NCBI GenBank assembly: GCA_003435055.1
Contig: QUMM01000021.1
Location: forward strand, 1-55,412
Direction of reading: 5' to 3'
Length of the DNA: 55,412 bases
Source of the DNA: Lachnospiraceae bacterium OF09-6
Lineage (GTDB): Bacteria > Bacillota > Clostridia > Lachnospirales > Lachnospiraceae
Shown one piece after another: positions 7,628-15,693 of the stretch. Both the position numbers and the translations under genes were made by a program. Position 1 is the first letter of the stretch. Each line of letters begins with the position of its first letter. Below the pieces are notes generated by a model, which was given only the letters and a program-made list of their open reading frames with translations, was not told the DNA's origin and did no database searches.

Positions 7628-8296
7628 ATGAAAAATGAAGAATATAAAAAAATGTCAATTAAAGAATTTACAAAAGCAGCAGGAAGATATGAAAGTAACC
7701 ATGCTGGCGTTTACGAAATGTGCAAGAAGGATTATCCGGATATTCTGGAAGAATTAGATAAGGAGCCATTTAGAGATTTATTGGATGCAGGCTGCGGACC
7801 TGCACCGATGATTTCTTTATTAGCAGAAAAACATCCAGACCGGCATTATACAGGACTGGATCTGACTCCGGCGATGATTGAACAGGCAAAAAAGAAAAAT
7901 ATTCCAAATACAACATTTGTTGTGGGAGACTGTGAGAACTTTCCTTTTGAAAAGGATTCATTTGATGCAATTATTTGTTCTATGAGCTTCCATCATTATC
8001 CGGATCCACAGGCATATTTTGACAGTGTGAAAAGATGTCTTCGCCCAAATGGAAGATTGATACTGAGAGATGTGACCAGTGACAATAAAGTATTGGTATG
8101 GCTAATGAATACATTGGAAATGCCGTTGGCAAATATATGCGGACATGGAGATGTCCGGGTTCCAACAAGAGCTATGGTTATGAAATGTTGCAAAAAAGCA
8201 GGGTTAAAAGTAGAAAAATTTGAAATCCGTAAAGGTATGCGACTGCATTGTGTTGTGAGAAAACCTATGGGAAAGGCGACAGGAAATGAAGGATAA
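7628..8296 (+). CDS. Class I SAM-dependent methyltransferase (first of two)
   Basis: From ATG 7628 (GGAG nine bases upstream, better than the in-frame ATG at 7583) the protein has 222 residues. It shows the Rossmann motif I LLDAGCGPAPM (about 51-61), the acidic ribose-binding loop GLDLTPAMIEQA, and motif IV FDAIICSMSFHHYPDP. The arrangement is that of UbiE/BioC-like small-molecule methyltransferases. The acceptor is unknown. Its last codons overlap the start of the transglutaminase-like gene, so the two are translationally coupled. A palindrome-containing promoter about 140 bp upstream likely controls the three-gene operon. Confidence 0.85.
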   Translation: MKNEEYKKMSIKEFTKAAGRYESNHAGVYEMCKKDYPDILEELDKEPFRDLLDAGCGPAPMISLLAEKHPDRHYTGLDLTPAMIEQAKKKNIPNTTFVVGDCENFPFEKDSFDAIICSMSFHHYPDPQAYFDSVKRCLRPNGRLILRDVTSDNKVLVWLMNTLEMPLANICGHGDVRVPTRAMVMKCCKKAGLKVEKFEIRKGMRLHCVVRKPMGKATGNEG

Positions 8297-8987
8297 GTAT
8301 CTTAGGGAAACACGAATGGTTGATTTTTCTAATCCGGCAATTCAAAAACTTATTCAAAATATGAAGTGGAAGGAAATGGGTGAATTTGAAAGGATTAAGG
8401 CAATCTACAACTATGTAAGAGATGATATTTTATTTGGATACAATATTGATGACGGAATTCCTGCTTCAAAAGTACTTGCAGACGGTTATGGACAATGTAA
8501 TACAAAAGGAACTTTATTCATGGCACTTTTACGTGCCTGCAATATTCCATGCAGAGTACATGGTTTTACGATTGATAAAAGATTGCAGAAAGGGGCTATG
8601 ACCGGGTTTGTTTACCGTAATGCTCCAAAAAGTATTTTCCATAGCTGGGTAGAAATAAATTTCGAAAATCAGTGGTACGAACTGGAAGCTTTCATTTTGG
8701 ATAAAACCTACATAAAGAAGTTACAGGAACAAAATTCGGAATGTACAGGTGCATTTTGCGGTTATGGAGTAGCAGTCAAGGATTTCAGAAATCTCATTAT
8801 TGAGTTTGATAGGAACAATACTTATATTCAGAGCGAGGGAATCAATCAGGATTTTGGTGTTTATGATTGTCCAGATGAACTGTTGAAGGAACATCATCAA
8901 GAAATTTCAGCCTTTAAAGCATTTGCTTATAGACATATTGGAAGACACCTCATGAATCGTAATGTCAGGAAGATTAGAGAACGATAG
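8286..8987 (+). CDS. Transglutaminase-like domain protein
   Basis: A 233-residue cytoplasmic protein without signal peptide or membrane segment. The cysteine-protease-fold core is complete: nucleophile Cys71 in DGYGQCNTKG, His119 in IFHSWVEI, and an acidic position in WYELEAFILD. Relatives are peptidases, amidases or acyltransferases of unassigned specificity. It overlaps the preceding methyltransferase gene by 11 bases and is followed 40 bases later by a second methyltransferase, so the three products probably act on one substrate. No known pathway with this triad comes to mind. Confidence 0.8.
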   Translation: MKDKYLRETRMVDFSNPAIQKLIQNMKWKEMGEFERIKAIYNYVRDDILFGYNIDDGIPASKVLADGYGQCNTKGTLFMALLRACNIPCRVHGFTIDKRLQKGAMTGFVYRNAPKSIFHSWVEINFENQWYELEAFILDKTYIKKLQEQNSECTGAFCGYGVAVKDFRNLIIEFDRNNTYIQSEGINQDFGVYDCPDELLKEHHQEISAFKAFAYRHIGRHLMNRNVRKIRER

Positions 8988-9027
8988 TTTTAAGCTTTTT
9001 GAATTAAAATTAAACTTGGAGGGTAAT

Positions 9028-9681
9028 ATGGCAGACAAAATACAAAATGCTTATGAAACATCAAAAAATATATATGACGATGTTCTTACGCAAAGGAATA
9101 TTTTCAGCAAACTGTATATTAAGTTATTTTGGAGTGGAACTGATGATAATGATATAGCACGAAAAGTTTTATCATATGTTCCTGATGACTTTTCAGGAAA
9201 TCTTCTTGATGTTCCGGTTGGAACTGCTGTATTTACGGAAAACAAATGGAGTTCTCTGAAAAATGCACATATTACTTGTATTGATTACAGCATGGATATG
9301 CTTGAACAAGCCAGAAAAAGACTTGGTAGTCATGCACATATCAAATGTATTCAGGGTGATGTGGGAAACCTGCAAATGGAGAATGAATCTGTTGATACCG
9401 TTGTCAGTATGAATGGTTTTCATGCATTTCCTGATAAGCAAAAAGCATTTCATGAAATATGGCGTGTTTTGAAACCGGGCGGCGGTTTCATTGCCTGTTT
9501 TTATATCAGGGGAAAGTCAAAACGGACAGACTGGCTAGTAAAAAATATTCTTGCAAAGAAAGGGTGGTTTTCTCCACCATTTCAGACGGAGAAAGAGCTG
9601 AGAGATATCCTTCAAAAACTATATAAAGAAACGGATATCCATGTTGACGGTTCTATGGTATATTTCCGTTGTGTGAAGTAG
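9028..9681 (+). CDS. Class I SAM-dependent methyltransferase (second of two)
   Basis: The ATG at 9028 follows GGAGGG at good spacing and gives 217 residues; the upstream in-frame ATG at 8962 lies inside the previous gene and lacks a ribosome site. Motif I is LLDVPVGTAVF, the acidic loop is CIDYSMDMLEQA, and later motifs include VDTVVSMNGFHAFPDK and the post-motif VLKPGGGF. The variant D-V-P-x-G-T motif is typical of one methyltransferase subfamily in Firmicutes. It closes the MTase/transglutaminase/MTase operon and is followed by a good terminator. Confidence 0.85.
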   Translation: MADKIQNAYETSKNIYDDVLTQRNIFSKLYIKLFWSGTDDNDIARKVLSYVPDDFSGNLLDVPVGTAVFTENKWSSLKNAHITCIDYSMDMLEQARKRLGSHAHIKCIQGDVGNLQMENESVDTVVSMNGFHAFPDKQKAFHEIWRVLKPGGGFIACFYIRGKSKRTDWLVKNILAKKGWFSPPFQTEKELRDILQKLYKETDIHVDGSMVYFRCVK

Positions 9682-9704
9682 TGCAATGATGCTGGATTTA
9701 TAAG

Positions 9705-9738
9705 AAAGTTTCAGATAATAAGTCTGGAACTTTATTTT
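9705..9738 (+). terminator. Terminator of the methyltransferase operon
   Basis: AAAGTTTCAGA (9705-9715) pairs with TCTGGAACTTT (9723-9733) with one G-U pair and a 7-base loop, followed by ATTTTTG. Confidence 0.8.
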
Positions 9739-9797
9739 TGTCTAAATGGATTATTGCCGTCCGTTTAGGTCTGGATAATGCTCGATTCTCATGTTAA

Positions 9798-9826
9798 GAT
9801 AATAGAAAAGGTTAGATAAAACTAAC
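9798..9826 (+). promoter_or_regulatory. Second copy of the GTTAG-N6-CTAAC operator
   Basis: GTTAGATAAAACTAAC at 9811-9826 differs from the 7471-7486 site at one base in the spacer and shares the flanking ACA. A -10-like GATAAT lies at 9798-9803. No convincing -35 element is visible. The site sits 35 bases before the AraC gene start codon. Confidence 0.5.
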
Positions 9827-9861
9827 ACAAAGAAATACCACTATGTGAAAGGAGAAGAAAT

Positions 9862-10854
9862 TTGAATGTAAATGAAATTGCAAGTCTTGGAAGTAATGTG
9901 AAGCCTGTGATTCAGAATGAGAATTGTTCGATTCTTATGCTGAATGATGCGACAGGAGAAGGAGTGATGACGATTTACCGAGTACTGCCTGGAGTGATGA
10001 TTTGCTTTTCAGACATGCATATGGAACAGTGTGTATCTGAATTTGAATTGAAGAATGACAGAAAAATATTCTGTATTGACCACTGCCGGGAGGGAAGAAT
10101 TGAGATGGAGGTAAAGCCAGGCGTGTTCAGCATTATGCAGGAAAAGGAACTTCGTTTGGATAACAGAGAAAATCATAAAGGGACAACTTATTATCCTTTG
10201 AAGCATTATCATGGAGTCAGTATTTTCATGGAAGTTGTGGAAGTTCAGAAGGCACTTGATGAATTGTTTCAGGGATTCTCCGTATCCATTGAGAATCTTC
10301 GAAGCCGGTATTGTGCCGAAGAGAAACCTTATGTAATTCGGGGAGATAAGGAACTTGAGTCGATTCTTTCCGGATTTTACCAGAAAAACATGGCTCATCC
10401 AGAGCTTGCAAAAGCGAAAGAATATTATCAGATAAAAGTCGTGGAATTATTGTTGTACTTAAACACGATGACCGTAGAAGACAGGAAAGAAGTCAGACCA
10501 TATTATTACAAAACTCAGATGGAAAAAATCAAAGGGATTCATGCGCAGATCACAGGGAATCCTCAGACACGGTTTACCATCGAAGAACTTTCCTCTATGT
10601 ATGAGATTCCACTGACAACTATGAAAAAATGCTTCAAAGATGTTTATGGAGATTCTATTTATTCTTATCAGAAGAGGTACCGCATGAATCTGGCTGCAAA
10701 TATGCTGTTACAGGATAAAGAGAAAGAAGTACAGGAGATCGCCGCAAGTGTAGGATATGAAAATCCGGGAAAATTTTCATCTGCATTTCGAAGTGTGATG
10801 GGACTGTCTCCGGCAGAGTACAGATTCAGAAAGGAAACCTTTGATGGAAAATAA
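9862..10854 (+). CDS. AraC family transcriptional regulator
   Basis: A 330-residue regulator starting at TTG 9862, chosen because AAAGGAG lies about nine bases upstream. The N-terminal 220 residues form the sensor region. The C-terminal third carries two helix-turn-helix motifs (about 240-325: FTIEELSSMYEIPLTTMKKCFKDVYG and EVQEIAASVGYENPGKFSSAFRSVMG) and ends with the family signature LSPAEYR. It overlaps the first ABC gene by 11 bases and heads the transport operon. The architecture recalls YbtA-type activators of metallophore uptake genes; the inducer is unknown. Confidence 0.9.
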   Translation: MNVNEIASLGSNVKPVIQNENCSILMLNDATGEGVMTIYRVLPGVMICFSDMHMEQCVSEFELKNDRKIFCIDHCREGRIEMEVKPGVFSIMQEKELRLDNRENHKGTTYYPLKHYHGVSIFMEVVEVQKALDELFQGFSVSIENLRSRYCAEEKPYVIRGDKELESILSGFYQKNMAHPELAKAKEYYQIKVVELLLYLNTMTVEDRKEVRPYYYKTQMEKIKGIHAQITGNPQTRFTIEELSSMYEIPLTTMKKCFKDVYGDSIYSYQKRYRMNLAANMLLQDKEKEVQEIAASVGYENPGKFSSAFRSVMGLSPAEYRFRKETFDGK

Positions 10855-11791
10855 AAAAGTATCAGAAAAAAAGGACAGCTGGCTGAAAGTGTTGCTGAGC
10901 TATACCGAAGGAAGCGGGCAAAGGCTTGGAATATCCGTTATTTTATCTGTTATCAGTATTATCAGTGGACTTATGCCATATTATTGCATTTACCGTGGAA
11001 TCGATTTGTATATAAGAAATCTGAATCAGGCTCCTATGCAGGAAATTTTAAGATGGTGTCTGTATGCCTTACTCTTTTACACTATAAAAATCGTAAGCTT
11101 TTCCGCATCCACATGGATATCACATATAGCAGCCTATCACATATTGGAGGGTTTAAGGCTCCGCCTGACAGACCGGTTTCTGAAAGCACCATTAGGAGAT
11201 GTGGAAGGGCACAGTATTGGTGAAATCAAGAGCATTATGGTAGAAAAAATCGAAAATATGGAACCACCCATTGCTCATATGATTCCGGAAGGAAGCGGAC
11301 ATATCCTGCTTCCGGTAATCAGCTTTATCGCTTTGCTTACGCTGGACTGGAGAATTGCACTGGCTTCTCTTGTAACCGTTCCATTGTCTTTGGTATTTAT
11401 GACACTTACCATGATTATCAGCGGAAAAAGTTTCACTCAGTACGACGAATCCAATGCACATATGAACAGTACTATTGTGGAATACATAGAGGGCATAGAG
11501 GTTATTAAGGCATTTGGCAGGGCAGGAACCTCTTATGAGAAATATGCAAAAGCAATTCTGGATTATAAGAAATTCGTTGTGAAATGGCTGTCTTCCACCT
11601 GGATTACCATGAAAATGACATTCGCCCTGTTTCCATCGACACTGCTTGGAACTTTGCCTGTGGGACTGTATCTGACGATGCATGGTCAGTTGACCATATC
11701 ACAGCTTGTGCTGGCAGTCATGCTGTCCATGTCCATGGTGACATCTTTTGCAAAAATAGAGGTATTCTCTGAAAATCTTCGTGAAATGTAA
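10844..11791 (+). CDS. ABC transporter, exporter-type membrane domain (first half, cut by an in-frame stop)
   Basis: A 315-residue product with about six membrane segments of the type IV (exporter-fold) ABC transmembrane domain, including the cytoplasmic coupling region VEYIEGIEVIKAFGRAG. The frame ends at TAA 11789-11791 in the linker ENLREM-stop-YNIESIQDFF, then continues in the same frame into an ATPase domain at 11825. One base change (for example CAA to TAA) explains the break. Uninterrupted, the gene would encode about 603 residues, normal for a YbtP/MsbA-like half-transporter. The overlap with the AraC gene implies co-expression. In this family context it could act as importer for a metal chelate. 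Confidence 0.85.
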   Translation: MENKKVSEKKDSWLKVLLSYTEGSGQRLGISVILSVISIISGLMPYYCIYRGIDLYIRNLNQAPMQEILRWCLYALLFYTIKIVSFSASTWISHIAAYHILEGLRLRLTDRFLKAPLGDVEGHSIGEIKSIMVEKIENMEPPIAHMIPEGSGHILLPVISFIALLTLDWRIALASLVTVPLSLVFMTLTMIISGKSFTQYDESNAHMNSTIVEYIEGIEVIKAFGRAGTSYEKYAKAILDYKKFVVKWLSSTWITMKMTFALFPSTLLGTLPVGLYLTMHGQLTISQLVLAVMLSMSMVTSFAKIEVFSENLREM

Positions 11792-11824
11792 TATAACATC
11801 GAAAGCATACAGGATTTTTTTACG

Positions 11825-12655
11825 ATGAAAGAATTGCCGGAGCCTTCTGTACGTGCCAATATCAGCAGCTATGATGTGAAACTGGAAAATGCTCATTTTT
11901 CCTATACTGGTGAGGAAAAGGACGAGGTGATGCATGGAATTGACCTGACAATGCCAGCAGGAAGTTTTACCGCATTGGTCGGACCGAGCGGGGGAGGTAA
12001 ATCCACGGTAGCAAGGTTGATCTCAAGATTCTGGGATGTGACATCAGGAAGTATTACCATAGGTGGTGTGAATATTAAGAAAATTCCATTGTCACAGCTT
12101 TCAGAAATGGTTAGTTTTGTGACACAGGATAATTTCCTGTTCCGGTGTTCCATTCTGGAAAATATACGTCTCGGCAATCCGACTGCATCGGATGAAGAGG
12201 TGCGGGAAGCGGCAAAAAAGGCATGCTGCCAGGAGTTTATAGAGAAGCTGCCGCAGGGCTATGATACCCCGGCAGGGGAAGCAGGAAAACGGTTATCCGG
12301 TGGAGAAAAGCAGAGGATTGCCATTGCCCGAATGATATTAAAAAATGCACCAATCATCATTCTTGACGAAGCAACTGCATTTACGGATCCGGAAAATGAG
12401 AACAAGATCCAGAAGAGTATAGAAAAACTGACAAAAGGCAAGACATTGCTGGTCATTGCACACAGACTTTCCACAATCACAGATGCAGACAAAATCGTTG
12501 TTTTGAAAAATGGCTGTATAGAAGGGGCGGGAACCCAGGAAGAGCTGCTTCAGAATTGTCAGCTTTATCAGCGAATGTGGCAGGCTCATGTGGGAGCAAG
12601 ACACTGGGCAGTGGGAAGTCAGAAAGAAGGTGAAGACTCATGTTTGGCACTGTAA
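11825..12655 (+). CDS. ABC transporter ATPase domain (second half of the interrupted gene)
   Basis: A 276-residue nucleotide-binding domain, intact in all motifs: Walker A GPSGGGKST, Q-loop FVTQDN, signature LSGGEKQRIAIAR, Walker B IIILDEAT, and H-loop IAHRLST. It is in the same frame as the upstream membrane domain, separated only by the TAA and 11 codons. ACAGGA ten bases before ATG 11825 could allow re-initiation, so a split but functional transporter is possible. The 3' end overlaps the second ABC gene by 16 bases. Confidence 0.85.
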   Translation: MKELPEPSVRANISSYDVKLENAHFSYTGEEKDEVMHGIDLTMPAGSFTALVGPSGGGKSTVARLISRFWDVTSGSITIGGVNIKKIPLSQLSEMVSFVTQDNFLFRCSILENIRLGNPTASDEEVREAAKKACCQEFIEKLPQGYDTPAGEAGKRLSGGEKQRIAIARMILKNAPIIILDEATAFTDPENENKIQKSIEKLTKGKTLLVIAHRLSTITDADKIVVLKNGCIEGAGTQEELLQNCQLYQRMWQAHVGARHWAVGSQKEGEDSCLAL

Positions 12656-13596
12656 AAAGAATCATTGACTGGTGTGGCAGTTTTAAAAAGAATCTGTATA
12701 TTGGTTTTGTTTTTTCCTTTTTTTCAGGCTGGTTTGCGGCAATGCCGGTCATATGGGCGGCATATACGATCGGAAAGCTTGTAGAATGCGAGGGGCAGGG
12801 AAAAACTATTTCAGCGGATTGGATTGGGAAAAGTATCGTAATTCAGCTACTTTTCATCTTTCTGCGTTTTCTGTTTGATTATTTAAGGGCAAGATTTCAG
12901 GAGTCGATCAGTTATGAATTGATTGCCAGAGACAGACTGGCAGTGGGAGATGCGCTGAAGCGTGTATCTTTAGGATATTTTCAGAACATGAATACAGGTA
13001 CGATTCTTAATTCCATCACGACAGGCCTTCATACACTGGAAGGAATGGGAATCCGTATGATTGATAACTTTGTAGGAGGTTATCTGAATTTTATCTGCAT
13101 CCTTTTGTGGCTCACCTGTGTGAACTGGAGAGTAGGGCTGATTGCAGTAACGGGTGCCGCTGTTTCCCTGATATTCCTGTTCATCATTTCAAAATACAGT
13201 ACAAGAAATGCACCAATCCTTGCTGCGGCAAACAAGGATCTGACCGGAGCAACCCTGGAATACGCGAGAGGACTTTCTGTAGTGAAATCCTTTGGAAAAG
13301 CAGGAGCTTCTATGGAGTCAATGAAAAAAGCATGCAGGGACAGCCGTGACATTAATCTGAAAATAGAATGGGGATATATTCCTTATAATGCACTGCATCT
13401 GCTGGCGTTAAAAACAGCAAGTGTGTGTATCGTAATTGCTGCGTTTTATCTGGGATTTTTCGGACAGTTGGATTTTACTTATATGATGTTTGTGATTCTG
13501 CTGTCATTTCATGTGTTTGGTTCTTTGGAGCCGATTGCAGACTGTGCTCATGTACTGGCTGTCATTGATGACGCCTGGAGCATTTGGATGAATTGA
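12640..13596 (+). CDS. Second ABC exporter-type membrane domain (frameshift at its end)
   Basis: A 318-residue product with six predicted membrane helices and the coupling segment LEYARGLSVVKSFGKAG. The natural continuation IDDALEHLDELTKES is broken at 13574-13575: a missing C turns GCC-CTG-GAG into a frame ending WSIWMN-stop, while the ATPase continues one frame over. With the base restored the gene would give about 586 residues. It forms the likely heterodimer partner of the first ABC protein. The break lies at the same TMD/NBD linker as in its neighbour. Confidence 0.85.
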   Translation: MFGTVKRIIDWCGSFKKNLYIGFVFSFFSGWFAAMPVIWAAYTIGKLVECEGQGKTISADWIGKSIVIQLLFIFLRFLFDYLRARFQESISYELIARDRLAVGDALKRVSLGYFQNMNTGTILNSITTGLHTLEGMGIRMIDNFVGGYLNFICILLWLTCVNWRVGLIAVTGAAVSLIFLFIISKYSTRNAPILAAANKDLTGATLEYARGLSVVKSFGKAGASMESMKKACRDSRDINLKIEWGYIPYNALHLLALKTASVCIVIAAFYLGFFGQLDFTYMMFVILLSFHVFGSLEPIADCAHVLAVIDDAWSIWMN

Positions 13597-14399
13597 CAAA
13601 AGAGTCATTCATTGATGCAGATGGACAGCAGATAGAGATTGCACACTATGATATCGAATTTCAGAATGTAGATTTTTCTTACGGAGAAGGGAAGGAAAGA
13701 AGACAGGTGCTCCATAATGTGAATCTGAAAATTCCGGAACATACAGTGACTGCAATCGTGGGTCCTTCCGGGAGCGGGAAATCTACGATCTGCAATCTGA
13801 TTGCCCGGTTTTATGATGCAGACAGTGGAAGTGTTCGTGTGGGAGGACATGATGTGAAAGAATTTACCTGTGACAGTCTGTTATCCAACATTTCCATGGT
13901 ATTTCAGAATGTATATCTGTTTCATGATACAGTGAGGAATAATATTTGCTTTGGAAAACCGGATGCAACAGAAGCGGAAATGGTAGAAGCGGCAAAGAAA
14001 GCATGTTGCCATGAATTTATTATGGCATTACCGGAAGGATACGATACTGTCATCGGAGAAGGCGGAGGGAGCCTGTCCGGTGGAGAAAAACAGCGCATTT
14101 CCATCGCAAGAGCGATTCTGAAGGATGCACCGATTATTATACTTGACGAAGCGACAGCCAGTGTAGATCCGGAAAATGAACATCTGATCCAGGCAGCTAT
14201 ATCGGAACTTACAAAAGGAAAAACCATAGTAACCATCGCACACAGACTGGCGACAATTGAGCAGGCAGATCAGATTCTGGTGGTGGATGATGGGCAGATT
14301 ATTCAGAGAGGAACCCACAGAGAACTTGTGGCTGTTCCTGGAAAATACAAGGATTTTGTAGATATCAGAAGTCAGTCGGAAGGCTGGAAAATCGGCTAA
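13584..14399 (+). CDS. Second ABC ATPase domain (shifted frame)
   Basis: A complete nucleotide-binding domain in the frame that follows the single-base lesion: Walker A GPSGSGKST, signature LSGGEKQRISIAR, Walker B IIILDEATAS, H-loop IAHRLAT. If separate, it would start at TTG 13584, with GGAG only four bases upstream and overlapping the end of the membrane-domain frame. The start context is poor, so the fused reading with a sequencing error or mutation is favoured. An MptD-type ECF gene follows after 15 bp. Confidence 0.82.
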   Translation: MDELTKESFIDADGQQIEIAHYDIEFQNVDFSYGEGKERRQVLHNVNLKIPEHTVTAIVGPSGSGKSTICNLIARFYDADSGSVRVGGHDVKEFTCDSLLSNISMVFQNVYLFHDTVRNNICFGKPDATEAEMVEAAKKACCHEFIMALPEGYDTVIGEGGGSLSGGEKQRISIARAILKDAPIIILDEATASVDPENEHLIQAAISELTKGKTIVTIAHRLATIEQADQILVVDDGQIIQRGTHRELVAVPGKYKDFVDIRSQSEGWKIG

Positions 14400-14414
14400 G
14401 GAGGAACGAAAGAC

Positions 14415-15011
14415 ATGGAAGAATCAAGAAAATTATCAGGAAAGGATCTTATTACAATAGGAATCTTCTCTGCAATTTATTTTATGCTCAATCTGGCAGC
14501 TATGTTTACTGGATTTGTGCCAGTGTTGTGGCTGCTGTTACCGGGCGTGACAGGAATTGTGACCGGAATCCCATTCCTGCTTATGACAGCTAAAGTGAGA
14601 AAACCAGGGGCAGTATTTATTATGGGAACAATTACTGCATTGCTTTATTTCGTGACTGGTCAGTTTACAGTATTGTTACTGATTACATTTGCTATTGCAT
14701 GTATATTGTCGGAACTGTACAGGTCTGTGACAAAGTATGATAACAGTTTTACACATATGATGATATCGTTTGTGTTTTTCTGTTATGGAATGCTTGGCTC
14801 TCCACTGGCAATCTGGGTGTATAAAGACAGTTTTTTGGCGCAGATTCAGCAAAATGGAATGTCTGCAGAATATGTCCGGTCTTTATCGGGATTGATTTCT
14901 ACGCCAATGCTGATTATACTTTGCATTTCTCCAGTCATAGGAGGCGTGATTGGAGCGTTGATTGCTAAAGGTTTATTCCGTAAACATTTTAAGAAAGCAG
15001 GGATTGTTTGA
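14415..15011 (+). CDS. MptD/Trep_Strep family ECF transporter substrate-binding component
   Basis: A 198-residue integral membrane protein with about six hydrophobic segments, typical of ECF S-components of the MptD (Trep_Strep) family, beginning KDLITIGIFSAIYFMLNLAAMF. The S-component captures the substrate. TAAGGAGG precedes the ATG. The stop overlaps the start of the EcfT gene (TGATG). Combined with EcfT and a double ATPase downstream it forms a complete importer. Related ECF modules next to YbtPQ-like ABC proteins occur in iron or metallophore uptake loci such as equibactin; the substrate here is not proven. Confidence 0.85.
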   Translation: MEESRKLSGKDLITIGIFSAIYFMLNLAAMFTGFVPVLWLLLPGVTGIVTGIPFLLMTAKVRKPGAVFIMGTITALLYFVTGQFTVLLLITFAIACILSELYRSVTKYDNSFTHMMISFVFFCYGMLGSPLAIWVYKDSFLAQIQQNGMSAEYVRSLSGLISTPMLIILCISPVIGGVIGALIAKGLFRKHFKKAGIV

Positions 15012-15688
15012 TGAATAAGAGAACAGTCATCAATCATCTTGATCCAAGAGCTGGGCTGTGGCTGCTTTTAATGGCAAATATTGGTATGTTCTGTCAGAAA
15101 AATTCTGAGCAGGGAAGTATGCTTTCAGGCATATTTCTCCTGCTTATGCTGGTGCATGGACTATATAAGGCGGCAGGTAAAGGTATCGTTTTACTTGTTT
15201 CTTTCCACCTTTTACTAATGTATGTATTTCCGCAGTGCCCCGCATGGATGAATATGGTGTTTCCAGTTTTAGTTAATTATTCATTGCGTATGCTGCCGTG
15301 TGTTTTGGCAGGTTTGTTGCTGCTTCGAACATCGTCCATGCAGAAAATGATCGTTGCCATGTATACACTGCATCTACCACAAGGATTTATCATAGCAATG
15401 TCTACGACACTTCGATATTTTCCAGCTTTGAAAGAGGAGTTCGTACATATAAATGCTGCTATGAAACTTCAGAATATCTCATGGGCATCCCGCTTGGAGT
15501 GTACGGTAGTTCCATTGATCGTGTCTGCAGTCAATACATCGGATGAAATAGCGGCAGCAGCAGTGGCAAGAGGAATCGAGAATCCAGGAAAAAAGACCAG
15601 TGAAATAACACTTCACATGGGGGTTTCAGACTGGTTGATAATGACTTTGGTAACATTTGGAATTCTTATAGTGGTGATAGCAGGATAA
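15011..15688 (+). CDS. ecfT: ECF transporter transmembrane component T
   Basis: A 225-residue membrane protein with about five or six hydrophobic helices and the CbiQ/EcfT coupling motif region (AAAAVARGIENPGKK, about 180-195), which carries the Ala-Arg-Gly signature that docks on the ATPases. The ATG at 15011 overlaps the preceding stop. It links the MptD-like S-component to the double ATPase encoded five bases downstream. Confidence 0.85.
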   Translation: MNKRTVINHLDPRAGLWLLLMANIGMFCQKNSEQGSMLSGIFLLLMLVHGLYKAAGKGIVLLVSFHLLLMYVFPQCPAWMNMVFPVLVNYSLRMLPCVLAGLLLLRTSSMQKMIVAMYTLHLPQGFIIAMSTTLRYFPALKEEFVHINAAMKLQNISWASRLECTVVPLIVSAVNTSDEIAAAAVARGIENPGKKTSEITLHMGVSDWLIMTLVTFGILIVVIAG

Positions 15689-15693
15689 AGAGA

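Noticed and set aside
7471..9826. Assigning the palindrome to DtxR/IdeR
   Set aside because: The arms resemble iron boxes but the 6-base spacer does not match the usual 19-bp DtxR consensus; left as unknown regulator.
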